From Oceaniferula spumae (lineage in GTDB: Bacteria; Verrucomicrobiota; Verrucomicrobiia; Verrucomicrobiales; Akkermansiaceae), in the NCBI RefSeq assembly GCF_042849255.1, contig NZ_AP026866.1, forward strand, positions 2,728,001-2,792,000: DNA of 64,000 nucleotides. Reading direction: 5' to 3'. The position numbers and the translations under genes were made by a program. Position 1 is the first letter of the stretch; the number at the start of each line of letters is the position of its first letter. Positions 44,072 through 52,704 of the stretch are shown here, one piece after another. The notes beneath the pieces were generated by a model. The model was given only the letters and a program-made list of their open reading frames with translations. It did not search any database and was not told where the DNA came from.

Positions 44072-45083
44072 GGAAACCATCCCCGAGCTGCCCACCAGCC
44101 CGCCCATCAGGCTCGAGGCCGACGACTATACGGCGCCGTTTGCCACCGATGCTTTGGCGAAAATCCAGGCAAAGAAGTTAGATCCCCCTGTTTACGATGG
44201 GTATCAAAACACTGGGCGCTCTCCCATCCGGCTTGTTTTGTATTTCCTCATCGTAGTGTCTCTTTTACTCGCCGGTTTTGTTTGGAAAATAATCTCTGAT
44301 CAAAAGGTCCAGGCATCATTGCCTAGCGCACCACTGCCTTCTAACAATCCAGTCATTGGCACACTCGAAACCACGGCAGATGAGCCATGGACTGATCAAG
44401 CCCGTCAGGTGCTCGACCAGTATATCCAGCAAATCGAAGACGAGGATCTAACTGGATCGCGATTCGTAGTCCGCCCCTTGCCGGAGTCTTTTCAAAGTCG
44501 TGGCATTCGCCTGATGTACGCGCAGAGCAGGCCTCTGTTAGAAAATCCGTTCCAGCCCATCGTGCCTGTGCGTGTGGAACTGCGCCTCGACCGGCCTGAA
44601 TTTATCGATGAAGCCGCGCGTGCTCCCTACCTGAAAGACGTCGACCGACAGAACGTCTGCGCATTTTTCAAAACCACGGATGACAATCAGCTGGTGCTCG
44701 ATAAGCCGGTTTTCGAACAAACCAGGCAGCAGCTTTTGAAAAAGTTCATCGATCGGCGTGAGGTTGGTAAGCCTGAGATCTTCAGACTGACAATCCAACC
44801 GATCCCCGAGGTTCTCAGAAAGCAGATCTATGATCGGCAGCTGCTAGGGCACGATTGGTATAAAATCCACTGCCCCGCTTATCCGAGAGCTGCGCGTGTC
44901 GTCTGCGTTCCACAAGCCAGTGCCGCGGCCGTCATCTTAAATCAACGCCTCGCGACATCGGAGCCCGATAGCCTGCATGCCGTCACCGCGAGTCTGCACT
45001 GGGTAGAAACGAAACCCGGCACGCTGACATTAAAAATCGACGAAATCCGCTGCTGGGAGTTCGAAGGGCTGAATAATTTTTAA
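44061..45083 (+). CDS. Hypothetical membrane-anchored protein
   Basis: A 340-residue protein with a short cytoplasmic tail, one membrane segment (about 52-75) and an extracytoplasmic domain of about 260 residues. The domain has mixed charged and hydrophobic blocks but no recognised motif. It begins inside the end of the MBL-fold gene (ATG at 44061, previous stop 44069-44071), so translation is probably coupled. The long frame before 44061 is a shadow of the MBL gene. Confidence 0.65.
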   Translation: MPSKETIPELPTSPPIRLEADDYTAPFATDALAKIQAKKLDPPVYDGYQNTGRSPIRLVLYFLIVVSLLLAGFVWKIISDQKVQASLPSAPLPSNNPVIGTLETTADEPWTDQARQVLDQYIQQIEDEDLTGSRFVVRPLPESFQSRGIRLMYAQSRPLLENPFQPIVPVRVELRLDRPEFIDEAARAPYLKDVDRQNVCAFFKTTDDNQLVLDKPVFEQTRQQLLKKFIDRREVGKPEIFRLTIQPIPEVLRKQIYDRQLLGHDWYKIHCPAYPRAARVVCVPQASAAAVILNQRLATSEPDSLHAVTASLHWVETKPGTLTLKIDEIRCWEFEGLNNF

Positions 45084-45116
45084 TCTATTATTACGGAACC
45101 CTTGATTATCGCCCGC

Positions 45117-45656
45117 CTAAGTGGTCAGGCGACGCATCGGAATCATGTTGGAATACTCGAAGCCGATCTTCTTGAAGAAATTCTGCGCATCCGCCCCGAT
45201 TTTATCGGTCAGCAGAGTGATGCGCTTGAAGTCTTTTTTGGCGGCGAAATCGAATACGTAATCCAGCAGCATCGATCCATAACCCTGGCCACGATGGTTC
45301 GGATGGATGATAAAGTCCTCAAGTAAGATCGCCAGTCCGCCCAGAGCGGTGGAGATCGTAAACAGCAGGTTCACCATGCCGAAAATGCGATCGTCACTAC
45401 GTAAGACGAAGATTCTACCGCGGTTCGGCTGCTCAAGAATCAGTGCCAATCCACGCTCGTGCGCCTCACGGTTCGGTGTGAAATCACCTTGGAGAGTCAT
45501 GAGTTCCATCATCAGCTCGATCAACTCGGGAAGATCCTCGATGGTCGCAGGCTCAACGCGGATCCCTGGGTGAATCCCCTTGGTGCGCTCTGCCCGGTCC
45601 GACAGGTCAGCAGACATCTCGGCCAAGGCACTTTTTGGTATTTTACTCGATGGCAT
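45117..45656 (-). CDS. GNAT-family N-acetyltransferase
   Basis: A 179-residue protein with the GNAT fold. The acetyl-CoA pyrophosphate loop is 'HPNHRGQGYGSMLLDYV' (motif A, R/Q-x-x-G-x-G/A form), preceded by 'LEDFIIHP' on strand beta4, and followed by 'AQNFFKKIGFEYSN'. Substrate unknown. It is divergent from rpmH with a 220-bp gene-free space between. Confidence 0.8.
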   Translation of the reverse strand: MPSSKIPKSALAEMSADLSDRAERTKGIHPGIRVEPATIEDLPELIELMMELMTLQGDFTPNREAHERGLALILEQPNRGRIFVLRSDDRIFGMVNLLFTISTALGGLAILLEDFIIHPNHRGQGYGSMLLDYVFDFAAKKDFKRITLLTDKIGADAQNFFKKIGFEYSNMIPMRRLTT

Positions 45657-45733
45657 GGATAGACACTGTTTATCAGGAATTGACCCGCTGGGTAGTTTTT
45701 TTTAAGAATTTTGCGATTCCCGACAATGCTGGG

Positions 45734-45761
45734 TTGACAACAAGCAAAAATTCCCTAGGTT
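45734..45761 (+). promoter_or_regulatory. Sigma-70 promoter of the rpmH-rnpA-yidD-yidC cluster
   Basis: TTGACA (45734-45739) and TAGGTT (45756-45761) separated by 16 bases, with an A/T-rich spacer, 116 bases before the rpmH start codon. An A/T tract also lies upstream (45699-45712), as expected of a strong ribosomal-protein promoter. Confidence 0.6.
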
Positions 45762-45876
45762 GCCCGCCCCCGCCACTGGCAGAATCGCAGGCAGAGTAAA
45801 TCTGCTCACCTGCAAAGGTCTCCTGAGAAGCTCTCAGCGGACAAAGAGTAACGAAACATCACCAACGTCTTTCATC

Positions 45877-46065
45877 ATGAAACGCACCTATCAGCCTTCC
45901 AAGCGTACCCGCAAACGTCAACACGGGTTCCGCGCCCGCATGAGCACTAAAGCTGGCCGTGACTGCCTCCGCCGTCGCCGTCAGAAAGGCCGCAAGCGCC
46001 TCCTTCCAAAAGGTGCCGAGATCCACTTCAAGCGCCACGTCAAGCAGCACACCAAGGCTGCGTAA
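45877..46065 (+). CDS. rpmH: 50S ribosomal protein L34, C-terminally extended
   Basis: The core 'MKRTYQPSKRTRKRQHGFRA' and 'RRRRQKGRKRL' are the standard L34 sequence. The chain does not stop there but continues 'LPKGAEIHFKRHVKQHTKAA', giving 62 residues instead of the usual 44-46. The start is fixed by the conserved Met-Lys-Arg-Thr. It leads the rpmH-rnpA-yidD-yidC cluster, commonly near the replication origin. Confidence 0.9.
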   Translation: MKRTYQPSKRTRKRQHGFRARMSTKAGRDCLRRRRQKGRKRLLPKGAEIHFKRHVKQHTKAA

Positions 46066-46080
46066 TTGACCGTGTGTGTT

Positions 46081-46110
46081 CCCGGGTCTGCTGAAAGAAT
46101 CACACCCGGG
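46081..46110. other. Hairpin between rpmH and rnpA
   Basis: A hairpin cccgggt (46081-46087) and acccggg (46104-46110) lies just after rpmH without a T run. A second one follows at 46131. They may attenuate or set the ratio between L34 and RnpA. Confidence 0.45.
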
Positions 46111-46130
46111 CATCCAGCGAATGATTTGAC

Positions 46131-46155
46131 ACGGCCACCCCACGGTGGCCGTTTC
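46131..46155 (+). terminator. Possible attenuator/terminator before rnpA
   Basis: Stem acggccacc (46131-46139) and ggtggccgt (46144-46152) with a 4-base loop, followed by ttct. The weak T run suggests partial termination, which is usual between rpmH and rnpA. Confidence 0.5.
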
Positions 46156-46191
46156 TGCGTTCAGCAGTGAGGTCCAGACACAAGCACCATC

Positions 46192-46545
46192 ATGCGTCTG
46201 CGTAGAAAATACAGCATGACGCGCCACGCGGAGTTCTCCCGCACGCGCCAGCAAGGACAGGCAAAGGGCGGTGCCTATCTTGTCCTCAGCACGCTTGCCG
46301 ACGAGGAACTCCCACACCACAAAGCCGGCGTCATCGTCACCCGCAAGGTAGGAAACGCAGTCACCCGCAATCTTCTCCGCCGCCGCGTTCAGGCAATACT
46401 CGCCAGCCACCTTGACCGAATCGATAGCAAACGCTACATCGTCACCGTCATCCGCTGGCGGGCACCGCAAGCTACTTTCGAACAACTCGAAGCCGACTGG
46501 TTGAAACAAGCCAGCCGACTGGGCATCCTCGATACTTCTCGGTGA
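46192..46545 (+). CDS. rnpA: Ribonuclease P protein component
   Basis: A 117-residue basic protein that binds RNase P RNA and assists 5' processing of tRNA precursors. The family block 'KVGNAVTRNLLRRRVQAIL' (RNR motif) is clear, preceded by the beta-strand 'AGVIVTRK'. It overlaps the start of yidD by four bases (GTGA), so the two are translationally coupled. Confidence 0.9.
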   Translation: MRLRRKYSMTRHAEFSRTRQQGQAKGGAYLVLSTLADEELPHHKAGVIVTRKVGNAVTRNLLRRRVQAILASHLDRIDSKRYIVTVIRWRAPQATFEQLEADWLKQASRLGILDTSR

Positions 46546-46799
46546 AATTCATCAGTCAAAGCCTCAGCACCCTCCTTTATCTTGGAATCCGCTTTTACCA
46601 AAAATTCCTTAACCCGGTGCTCAAAGCAATCGGCGGCCCGAACAGTGGCTGCCGCTTCCACCCCACGTGCTCAAACTACTATCTCGAAGCCGTCAAAATT
46701 CATGGCCCGTACCGCGGATCATGGCTTGGCATTTGCCGTATTTTCCGCTGCCATCCGTGGGGCGGCTGCGGTGAGGACCCTGTGCCTCCCAAAAAATAA
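46542..46799 (+). CDS. yidD: Membrane protein insertion efficiency factor YidD
   Basis: An 85-residue protein starting at a GTG. Motifs 'GIRFYQKFLNPVLKAIGG', 'GCRFHPTCSNYYLEAVKIHG' and 'RIFRCHPWGGCGEDPVP' are diagnostic. It assists YidC-dependent insertion of inner membrane proteins, and sits between rnpA and yidC as in most bacteria. Confidence 0.94.
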   Translation: MKFISQSLSTLLYLGIRFYQKFLNPVLKAIGGPNSGCRFHPTCSNYYLEAVKIHGPYRGSWLGICRIFRCHPWGGCGEDPVPPKK

Positions 46800-46872
46800 T
46801 CTCTCTTCGCTCTCCAGAGCCCACACTTCTCCCATTTCCTAATCCCAATTTCCTAACAACTATAATATTATC

Positions 46873-48786
46873 ATGGATCGCAAAGGCTGGATCATACTTA
46901 TCATCTGCGGCATTCTGCTCGCACTGAATTTCTACCTCATGCCGGAAAAACCGGCACCGGAGACCACCAAACCATCGACCGAAACCCTCGGCGATGCTGA
47001 TAAAACCAAGGCTCCCTCCGAGGGACTCACCCCTGATGCCAGTGAGGCCGGACTGCACCGCGAGCCGAACATCCCCAAAGTCGGCGAGAAAACAGCCACC
47101 CTCAGCTCCATGGTCGATGGCAAACCTGAGGTGCTTTTCAACTTCACCTCCGTCGGCGGTGGTGTCGATAATGCCATTCTGCTGAACCAGATGGCGGTGG
47201 ACTCGGATACCGAGCACGTCATCCTCAACGATCAGTCTCCGGCTCCCATCGGTGCCTTCAGCGAGGGCGCAGACGAATTTCTCGCGCTGCACTATGTGAT
47301 GGTGGAAAAAGACGACGCCATCTACTGCGAAGCGACCACCCCCGGTGGACTGAAAATCACCAAACGCTGGAGTGTCGATCGGGATGAAAAATCCCCCGGT
47401 GCCAAGTGGCGCCTGAACCTCAAGGTGACATTGACCAACACCGGCAAAGGCACGGTCAATCTGGCCAACTACTCGCTCTTCGCCGGTAGCGCCACACCTC
47501 TGCACCCGCGCGAGTGGGATGACCAGGGCGGTGCTTACTTTCTGGATGACGGCAGCTTCACCAACAAGGACAGCGGCTGGTTCAAAAAAGGATTCTGGCG
47601 TGATGCCCGTCCGCTTTTCCAAGAGAGCGTGGCAGAGCTAGAATACGCAGGTGTTTCCAATCAGTTTTTCACCACCCTCATCCGCCCTGCGGAAAAATAC
47701 TCATCGACCTACTGGGCAAAGGCGTCCAAGGCCGACATCCCCGGTGCCGACCCTGAAAGTCCGAAGTACTCGGTCCGCTCAGGTTTCAGCCTGCCAACCA
47801 AAAAACTCGAAACCAACGAGTCGCAAACACTCAGCTACACCGTCTATCTCGGGCCTAAACGCTACAGCGTGCTGAAAAAGATGGAGGGCAACGTCGATGA
47901 AGTCATGAACTATGGCTTCTTCAGCATCGTTTCTGTTCCTCTCAACAACGTTCTTAACTGGCTGCACAACGTCGCGTTCTCCAAGACCGCTGACAACTGG
48001 GCTTGGGGACTTTCCGTCATCGCTCTGACCATCCTCATCCGGATCGTCATCTGGCCGCTGCATAACAAGTCCACGCGCACCATGAAGCGAATGAGCAAGC
48101 TGCAGCCGATCATGAAGGACCTGCGTGAAAAATACGCGGACAATCCTACCAAGCTGAACCAAGAGACGATGAAGCTCTACAAGGACTACCAGATCAACCC
48201 GATGGGTGGCTGTCTGCCGATGTTCCTGCAGATTCCGATTTTCTTCGGCTACTACAAGATGCTCCAGTTCGCCGTCGAGCTGCGTGGTGAGAGCTTCCTC
48301 TGGGTGGATGACCTGTCGATGCCAGACACTCTGATCACCTTCGACCTTCCCTTCAGCCTGCCATTCCTCGGTGATGCCCTGCCGATCAACTTGCTGCCGA
48401 TCCTGATGGCGGTCACCATGGTGCTGCAAATGAAGATGACCCCTAACACCGGCGATAAAATGCAACGCCGCATCTTCATGTTCATGCCGCTGATGTTCTT
48501 CTTCTTCTGTTATAACTTCGCTGCAGCTCTGGCGCTCTACTGGACCACCCAGAACATCTTCTCCATCGGCCAGACATGGCTGACCAACCGCATGCCTGAG
48601 GCCGAACTGGTCAAACGCAAGCCTGGTAAAAAAGGTAAGAAGACATTCATGGAACGTATGGCCGAGCGTATGGAAGAGCAACAGCGCGCCCAGAAATTGG
48701 GTCAGCAAGGCGATGGTAAAAAACCGATGCGCGACGCCACTCCGGATAGTGCCAAGAAAAAGCGCAATCCTAAAACAGGAGGCTAA
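46873..48786 (+). CDS. yidC: Membrane protein insertase YidC
   Basis: A 637-residue Gram-negative-type YidC/Oxa1 insertase. An N-terminal signal-anchor (6-23) and a large periplasmic beta domain (about 60-340) precede the conserved five-helix core, with 'MKRMSKLQPIMKDLREKYAD' in the cytoplasmic hairpin, 'PMGGCLPMFLQIPIFFGYY' and 'FFFFCYNFAAALALYWTTQN'. The C-terminal tail is very basic, typical for ribosome binding. A strong terminator follows. Confidence 0.96.
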   Translation: MDRKGWIILIICGILLALNFYLMPEKPAPETTKPSTETLGDADKTKAPSEGLTPDASEAGLHREPNIPKVGEKTATLSSMVDGKPEVLFNFTSVGGGVDNAILLNQMAVDSDTEHVILNDQSPAPIGAFSEGADEFLALHYVMVEKDDAIYCEATTPGGLKITKRWSVDRDEKSPGAKWRLNLKVTLTNTGKGTVNLANYSLFAGSATPLHPREWDDQGGAYFLDDGSFTNKDSGWFKKGFWRDARPLFQESVAELEYAGVSNQFFTTLIRPAEKYSSTYWAKASKADIPGADPESPKYSVRSGFSLPTKKLETNESQTLSYTVYLGPKRYSVLKKMEGNVDEVMNYGFFSIVSVPLNNVLNWLHNVAFSKTADNWAWGLSVIALTILIRIVIWPLHNKSTRTMKRMSKLQPIMKDLREKYADNPTKLNQETMKLYKDYQINPMGGCLPMFLQIPIFFGYYKMLQFAVELRGESFLWVDDLSMPDTLITFDLPFSLPFLGDALPINLLPILMAVTMVLQMKMTPNTGDKMQRRIFMFMPLMFFFFCYNFAAALALYWTTQNIFSIGQTWLTNRMPEAELVKRKPGKKGKKTFMERMAERMEEQQRAQKLGQQGDGKKPMRDATPDSAKKKRNPKTGG

Positions 48787-48795
48787 ATTTCACCA

Positions 48796-48843
48796 CCCCC
48801 GCGTCTGCCCGTGAGTGCGCTCGCGGGGGCGCGGGGGTTTTTT
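48796..48843 (+). terminator. Rho-independent terminator after yidC
   Basis: G/C-rich stem cccccgcg (48796-48803) and cgcggggg (48830-48837), an inner gcgctcgcggg element, then a six-T run to 48843. Confidence 0.85.
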
Positions 48844-48888
48844 GTGCCTCAATCTAACAACCAACTTTGTGTTCCACACGTCACAACT

Positions 48889-50121
48889 ATGAGCGAGGAA
48901 GAATATTTGAAGAAAGCGGCCTTTGTTTCCGAACTCGGCATCGCTCTTCACGATTGCGGCGGCACCAGTCACCGCATTGAAAAGCACCTCACCAATGTCT
49001 GTGCGGTGCTGCAGATCAACGGCACATTTCTAACAACTGCCACCAGTATTACTTTCTGTTACTGGCTAGACGATCGCACCAATCAGCACATTCAGATCGA
49101 ACGCGTCCAGCCGGCCGGTGGTGATCTTGGAAAACTTGAACTCATCGATGCCCTCGTCGATCGGGTCGACAGCGGCGATGTCACATTTCGGGAGGCACGC
49201 GAGGAGCTGAAGCAAATCCTCCACATGCCGCCGAACTACAGCCACCTCACCAGCCTATTAGCTGCGGTGGTGCTGAGCGGTAGCTTCGCAGCTCTGCTAT
49301 CGTTCAACATCAATGACGTCATAGCATCTGCCATCGCCACCGTGGTCATTTTTTACCTTTCCATACTCGGAGGAAAAATGGACCGACTCTCTAACACCAT
49401 TGAGATTGTGGCAGCCATGTTAGCCGGCCTGATGGCGACGGGCATCGCTGCTCTCGGGTTCAAGATCAACGTGCTCTTTGTCATTCTCTCCACCATCGTG
49501 GTTTTCATTCCCGGTCTGTCACTGACGACAGCTTTGAGTGAAATCGCTCACCGTGATCTTGTTTCCGGAACTTCCAAGCTGGTTCATGCGATCATGAATC
49601 TGTTCAAACTCTACTTCGGTTCCATCCTCGGAGTCGCCATCGGTGCGATGCTCTGGGGCGCAGGTGCTGGTGAGAGCCTTCATGGTATTCGTAATCTGCC
49701 CGATTGGAAAACGCTGCCAGCCGTGGTGCTCTTGGCGGTCTCCCTGACCATCGCCTTTAACATCCGGCCTCAACAAATGTTTTGGTGTCTCATCGCTGCA
49801 TTGATCGGCTTCTATATTGCCCGATCTGGCGAACAGCATTTCGGCGTTGCCGCTGGGATGTTCTTGGGAGCTTTTTCAGTCGGGATTTTTGCCAATCTCT
49901 ACGCCAATTACCGCAGCATCCCCAGCTCGATCGTGCTCTCTAACGGATTAGTCCTCCTCGTCCCAGGTAGTAAGACATACATCCTACTCAACTCCTGGAT
50001 CACCGGTGAGCAGATGATGGATCACAGCACGAATGGCACTCAGGCATTCCTCATTTTCATCTCACTGGTGATCGGATTGCTCTTTGCCAATGCGGTGCTG
50101 CCGTCGAAGAAGAGCCTCTAA
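48889..50121 (+). CDS. Threonine/serine exporter-like membrane protein (ThrE, fused YjjP-YjjB)
   Basis: A 410-residue protein starting 'MSEEEYLKKAAFVSELGIAL'. The N-terminal half is a YjjP-like cytoplasmic domain ('LHDCGGTSHRIEKHLT') and five helices; the C-terminal half is YjjB-like ('IPSSIVLSNGLVLLVPG'). In some bacteria the two are separate proteins; here they are fused as in ThrE of Corynebacterium. They export threonine, serine or, in other family members, succinate. The gene overlaps the convergent cyclase gene by four bases. Confidence 0.8.
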   Translation: MSEEEYLKKAAFVSELGIALHDCGGTSHRIEKHLTNVCAVLQINGTFLTTATSITFCYWLDDRTNQHIQIERVQPAGGDLGKLELIDALVDRVDSGDVTFREAREELKQILHMPPNYSHLTSLLAAVVLSGSFAALLSFNINDVIASAIATVVIFYLSILGGKMDRLSNTIEIVAAMLAGLMATGIAALGFKINVLFVILSTIVVFIPGLSLTTALSEIAHRDLVSGTSKLVHAIMNLFKLYFGSILGVAIGAMLWGAGAGESLHGIRNLPDWKTLPAVVLLAVSLTIAFNIRPQQMFWCLIAALIGFYIARSGEQHFGVAAGMFLGAFSVGIFANLYANYRSIPSSIVLSNGLVLLVPGSKTYILLNSWITGEQMMDHSTNGTQAFLIFISLVIGLLFANAVLPSKKSL

Positions 50122-51041
50122 CAGTTCAGCGCGAAGACCTCGATTTCATCCGGGTGACCTTTGACGCGGTTCAGTCCACGAGGTGAGAATTGCTCATATC
50201 CATCTGCCCAGCCGTCTAAAAATGCAGCACTGGCCAGCACCTCGGTGTCGAGTTCACGGGTCAGACTTTCCAAGCGGAAGGCCAGGTTCACGGCATCGCC
50301 GAGAGCGGTGTTATTTCCCCGTGTCATCGCACCATGCGCCACGTCTCCGAGATGCAAACCAACTCGACACTCAAAGTTGATCTTGTACTGCATCATCGCC
50401 AGAGTTCCGGATTTGGAAAATTCTGAACCGTCTCGTAGCGCACGAGCAGCTTGCACAGCAGCCTCCCTGGCCTCCGGTCCAGTATCCTTCCAGTAGGCGA
50501 AAACAGCATCGCCGATGAATTTATCGATCGTTGCCCCAAGTGGCGCGAGCACCATTCTGCAATCGTCATACCAACCTCGCATCAACGCCGCCAAGCGCTC
50601 AGGCGGAACCTTCGAAGCAATCTCCGTAAAGCCGCGGATATCGCCGACTAACAGAATCAGAGGTGTTGTGGTTAGAGACACCTCCGTGCGCTTCAGCACG
50701 CGAGTTTGAAATGATTCCGAGTTCTTGAAACTCACGCCGCTGCTTTTCAGCGTAGAAAACTTCGCCGTCACGGTGCCAAAGGTGATCACGTCACCATCGT
50801 TCAGCGGCTCTGATTTTGTCACCGCCAAGTCGTTGAGATAAGTGCCATTCGCCGATGCCAGATCATTGATCCAGTAGCCGTTAGCATGGCGCCGAATGCA
50901 GCTGTGCTCTCGAGAAACGCTGTCGTCATTCAACTGAATCGCAACGTCTTTACCGCGGCCGACGATGTTGAAATCATCCAGCAGATGGGCTTGTTGACCA
51001 TCCGAATTATTCGCGCAGGAAATTATCAATTCTGCTGGCAT
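50118..51041 (-). CDS. FHA-domain class III adenylate/guanylate cyclase
   Basis: A 307-residue protein: an FHA domain (about 5-95, 'FNIVGRGKD', 'SVSREHSCI', 'ANGTYLND') and a class III nucleotide cyclase domain (about 125-300). Metal-binding Asp134 ('LVGDIRGFTE') and Asp178 ('FIGDAVFAYW') are present, so catalysis is plausible, and 'GDAVNLAFRLE' matches the base-recognition region. It would make cAMP or cGMP under control of a phospho-Thr signal. Start: ATG at 51041; a TTG at 51068 would add 9 residues and overlap the previous gene. Confidence 0.85.
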   Translation of the reverse strand: MPAELIISCANNSDGQQAHLLDDFNIVGRGKDVAIQLNDDSVSREHSCIRRHANGYWINDLASANGTYLNDLAVTKSEPLNDGDVITFGTVTAKFSTLKSSGVSFKNSESFQTRVLKRTEVSLTTTPLILLVGDIRGFTEIASKVPPERLAALMRGWYDDCRMVLAPLGATIDKFIGDAVFAYWKDTGPEAREAAVQAARALRDGSEFSKSGTLAMMQYKINFECRVGLHLGDVAHGAMTRGNNTALGDAVNLAFRLESLTRELDTEVLASAAFLDGWADGYEQFSPRGLNRVKGHPDEIEVFALNC

Positions 51042-51051
51042 AACTTTACCA

Positions 51052-52107
51052 TTACTCTTCTCGCTCAAAAAGCTCTGCGAAAACCATCGTCCCAGCTTCG
51101 GTTTCCAGCGTGCTGATGACGGTCACATCTTGGGTGGTATTGATCTTGTTGACCGCGTTGTTGACCACGATCATCGATCCGTCTGGCAGGTAACCGACAG
51201 CCTGGTGCTCGTCTTTACCCGCACGTACCAGTGGCAGACGAATGCGTTCACCCACGGCGACTTTTGGTTTCAGGGCTTGATTTAAATCGTTGATATTGAG
51301 AACCGTGACACCTTGAAGTCGTGCTGCTTTTGTCAGGTTTTCATCCGTCGTGAGAAGTCGCGCGCTGAGCAGGCGGCAAGTGTGCATTAGTCGAGCATCA
51401 TGCGTGTCTGTTCCGCTGCCACTTTCGGTATCGTGGATATTGATTCGGAACCTCTCGCTCGATTGAAGTTTCTCCAATGTTTCCAGACCCCGTAACCCCC
51501 GCGCCCTTCTACTCGACGACGGTGAGTTCGCCATGATGTGTAGCTCCTCGAGAACGAAACGCGGAATCACTAAGTTGCCCTCGATAAATCCAGCGTTGAG
51601 AATGCCATACATGCGGCTGTCCGTGATGACATGAGCGTCTAACAGCAAGGGTGGTCCGGGTGTCGATTCACGGTGGAAGCGAACATAGGGAATCAACAGT
51701 GAGAAATCATCACCGCCACTGCGCAATGCCAGTACAGACCCCAGGAAACCCAGACTTGCGTAAAGGGTGACGTTGACACCTAGCACGATCGCCTCGATGT
51801 GTTCCACTTTCCCGGTCAACGTCGTTTCTAACAAACTAAGCACCCCGACCTTAGATAGCAGCCAGGCGCAGAAGATTCCGATCAGCAGACCCACGGTGGC
51901 GTTTGAAAATCCGCGCAGGGTGAATTGCTTCATCAGCGATTCCACCAAGATGAAGAAGGCGGCCACTAACAGACCGATAACGATGCCGACCCATATCATA
52001 TCAGGGCCGCTGGCGAAGTTGGCGATACCAGCTCCAGCTAGCTCACAGACCAGCAGGTACACCAATCGCGCGGTGTTAACTGATCTCATGGCGGGTTTTT
52101 TCAGCAT
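51052..52107 (-). CDS. PIN/TRAM-domain membrane protein (YacL-like)
   Basis: A 351-residue protein with four membrane segments in the first 150 residues and a PIN nuclease-like domain after: 'LLLDAHVITDSRMYGIL', 'LVIPRFVLEELH', 'DTHDARLM' and 'RLLTTDENLTKAA' carry the acidic residues. A TRAM-like beta-barrel ends the protein ('GERIRLPLVRAGKDEHQAVGYL'). This matches the YacL family. It is followed 10 bases later by the FHA-cyclase, probably one operon. Start at 52107 (MLKKPAM), alternative 52089. Confidence 0.8.
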   Translation of the reverse strand: MLKKPAMRSVNTARLVYLLVCELAGAGIANFASGPDMIWVGIVIGLLVAAFFILVESLMKQFTLRGFSNATVGLLIGIFCAWLLSKVGVLSLLETTLTGKVEHIEAIVLGVNVTLYASLGFLGSVLALRSGGDDFSLLIPYVRFHRESTPGPPLLLDAHVITDSRMYGILNAGFIEGNLVIPRFVLEELHIMANSPSSSRRARGLRGLETLEKLQSSERFRINIHDTESGSGTDTHDARLMHTCRLLSARLLTTDENLTKAARLQGVTVLNINDLNQALKPKVAVGERIRLPLVRAGKDEHQAVGYLPDGSMIVVNNAVNKINTTQDVTVISTLETEAGTMVFAELFEREE

Positions 52108-52269
52108 GGAATCAGCATGACGCAATGACCTCGTCACGGCAAGTCAAACCACTGTTCTGTTTCCTAGCAGAAGCGGTCATTTCCGCGCCGCATATCAGCT
52201 CCTCCCCACCAATGAGATGATCATCACAGAATCGCTTGAATCTTGCCCGTCAGAGGCAATGATAGATCC

Positions 52270-52704
52270 ATGTCCAAGGCCGCCTCTCCTGCTCCAGAGT
52301 TCACCACCCACGAGGAAGTGATGTTTTTTGATACCGACGTCGGTGGTGTCGTCCACAACATCGCCTATCTACGCATGATCGAAACCTGCCGCACGAAACT
52401 TGCCGCCACAATGGGCATGAAACTCAGTGACATGGCTGAAACCGGACTGTTCCCCGTGGTGGTGCGCACCGAGATCGATTACCGCCGACCCGCCAAGCTT
52501 GGAGACGAATTGGAAATCCACGGACGACTCGAGCAGCTCAACGGGGTGAAGTTCTGGTGCGCTTTTACGGTCCGCCGCAAAGGTGACACTGAGAATCTGA
52601 TCACCTGCCGCCAAGCGCTCGCAATGGTGCAGATGCCCGAGGGCCGACCCCAGAGGTTGCCGGCTGATTGGAAAGACCGCTGGACAACGGATTCAAAATC
52701 GTGA
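52270..52704 (+). CDS. Acyl-CoA thioesterase, hotdog fold (YbgC-like)
   Basis: A 144-residue protein starting 'MSKAASPAPEFTTHEEVMFF'. The motif 'VMFFDTDVGGVVHNIAYLRM' with Asp and His is the 4-hydroxybenzoyl-CoA thioesterase/YbgC active-site helix. Family members hydrolyse acyl-CoA or acyl-ACP, often with the Tol-Pal system. Its stop overlaps the ATG of the next gene (TGATG). Confidence 0.85.
   Translation: MSKAASPAPEFTTHEEVMFFDTDVGGVVHNIAYLRMIETCRTKLAATMGMKLSDMAETGLFPVVVRTEIDYRRPAKLGDELEIHGRLEQLNGVKFWCAFTVRRKGDTENLITCRQALAMVQMPEGRPQRLPADWKDRWTTDSKS

Noticed and set aside
46693..47622. A 309-residue minus-strand frame across yidD and yidC
   Set aside because: Antisense shadow of two firmly identified genes, with no family features.
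47779..48708. A second 309-residue minus-strand frame in yidC
   Set aside because: His/Glu/Gln-rich shadow typical of reverse complement of membrane protein codons.
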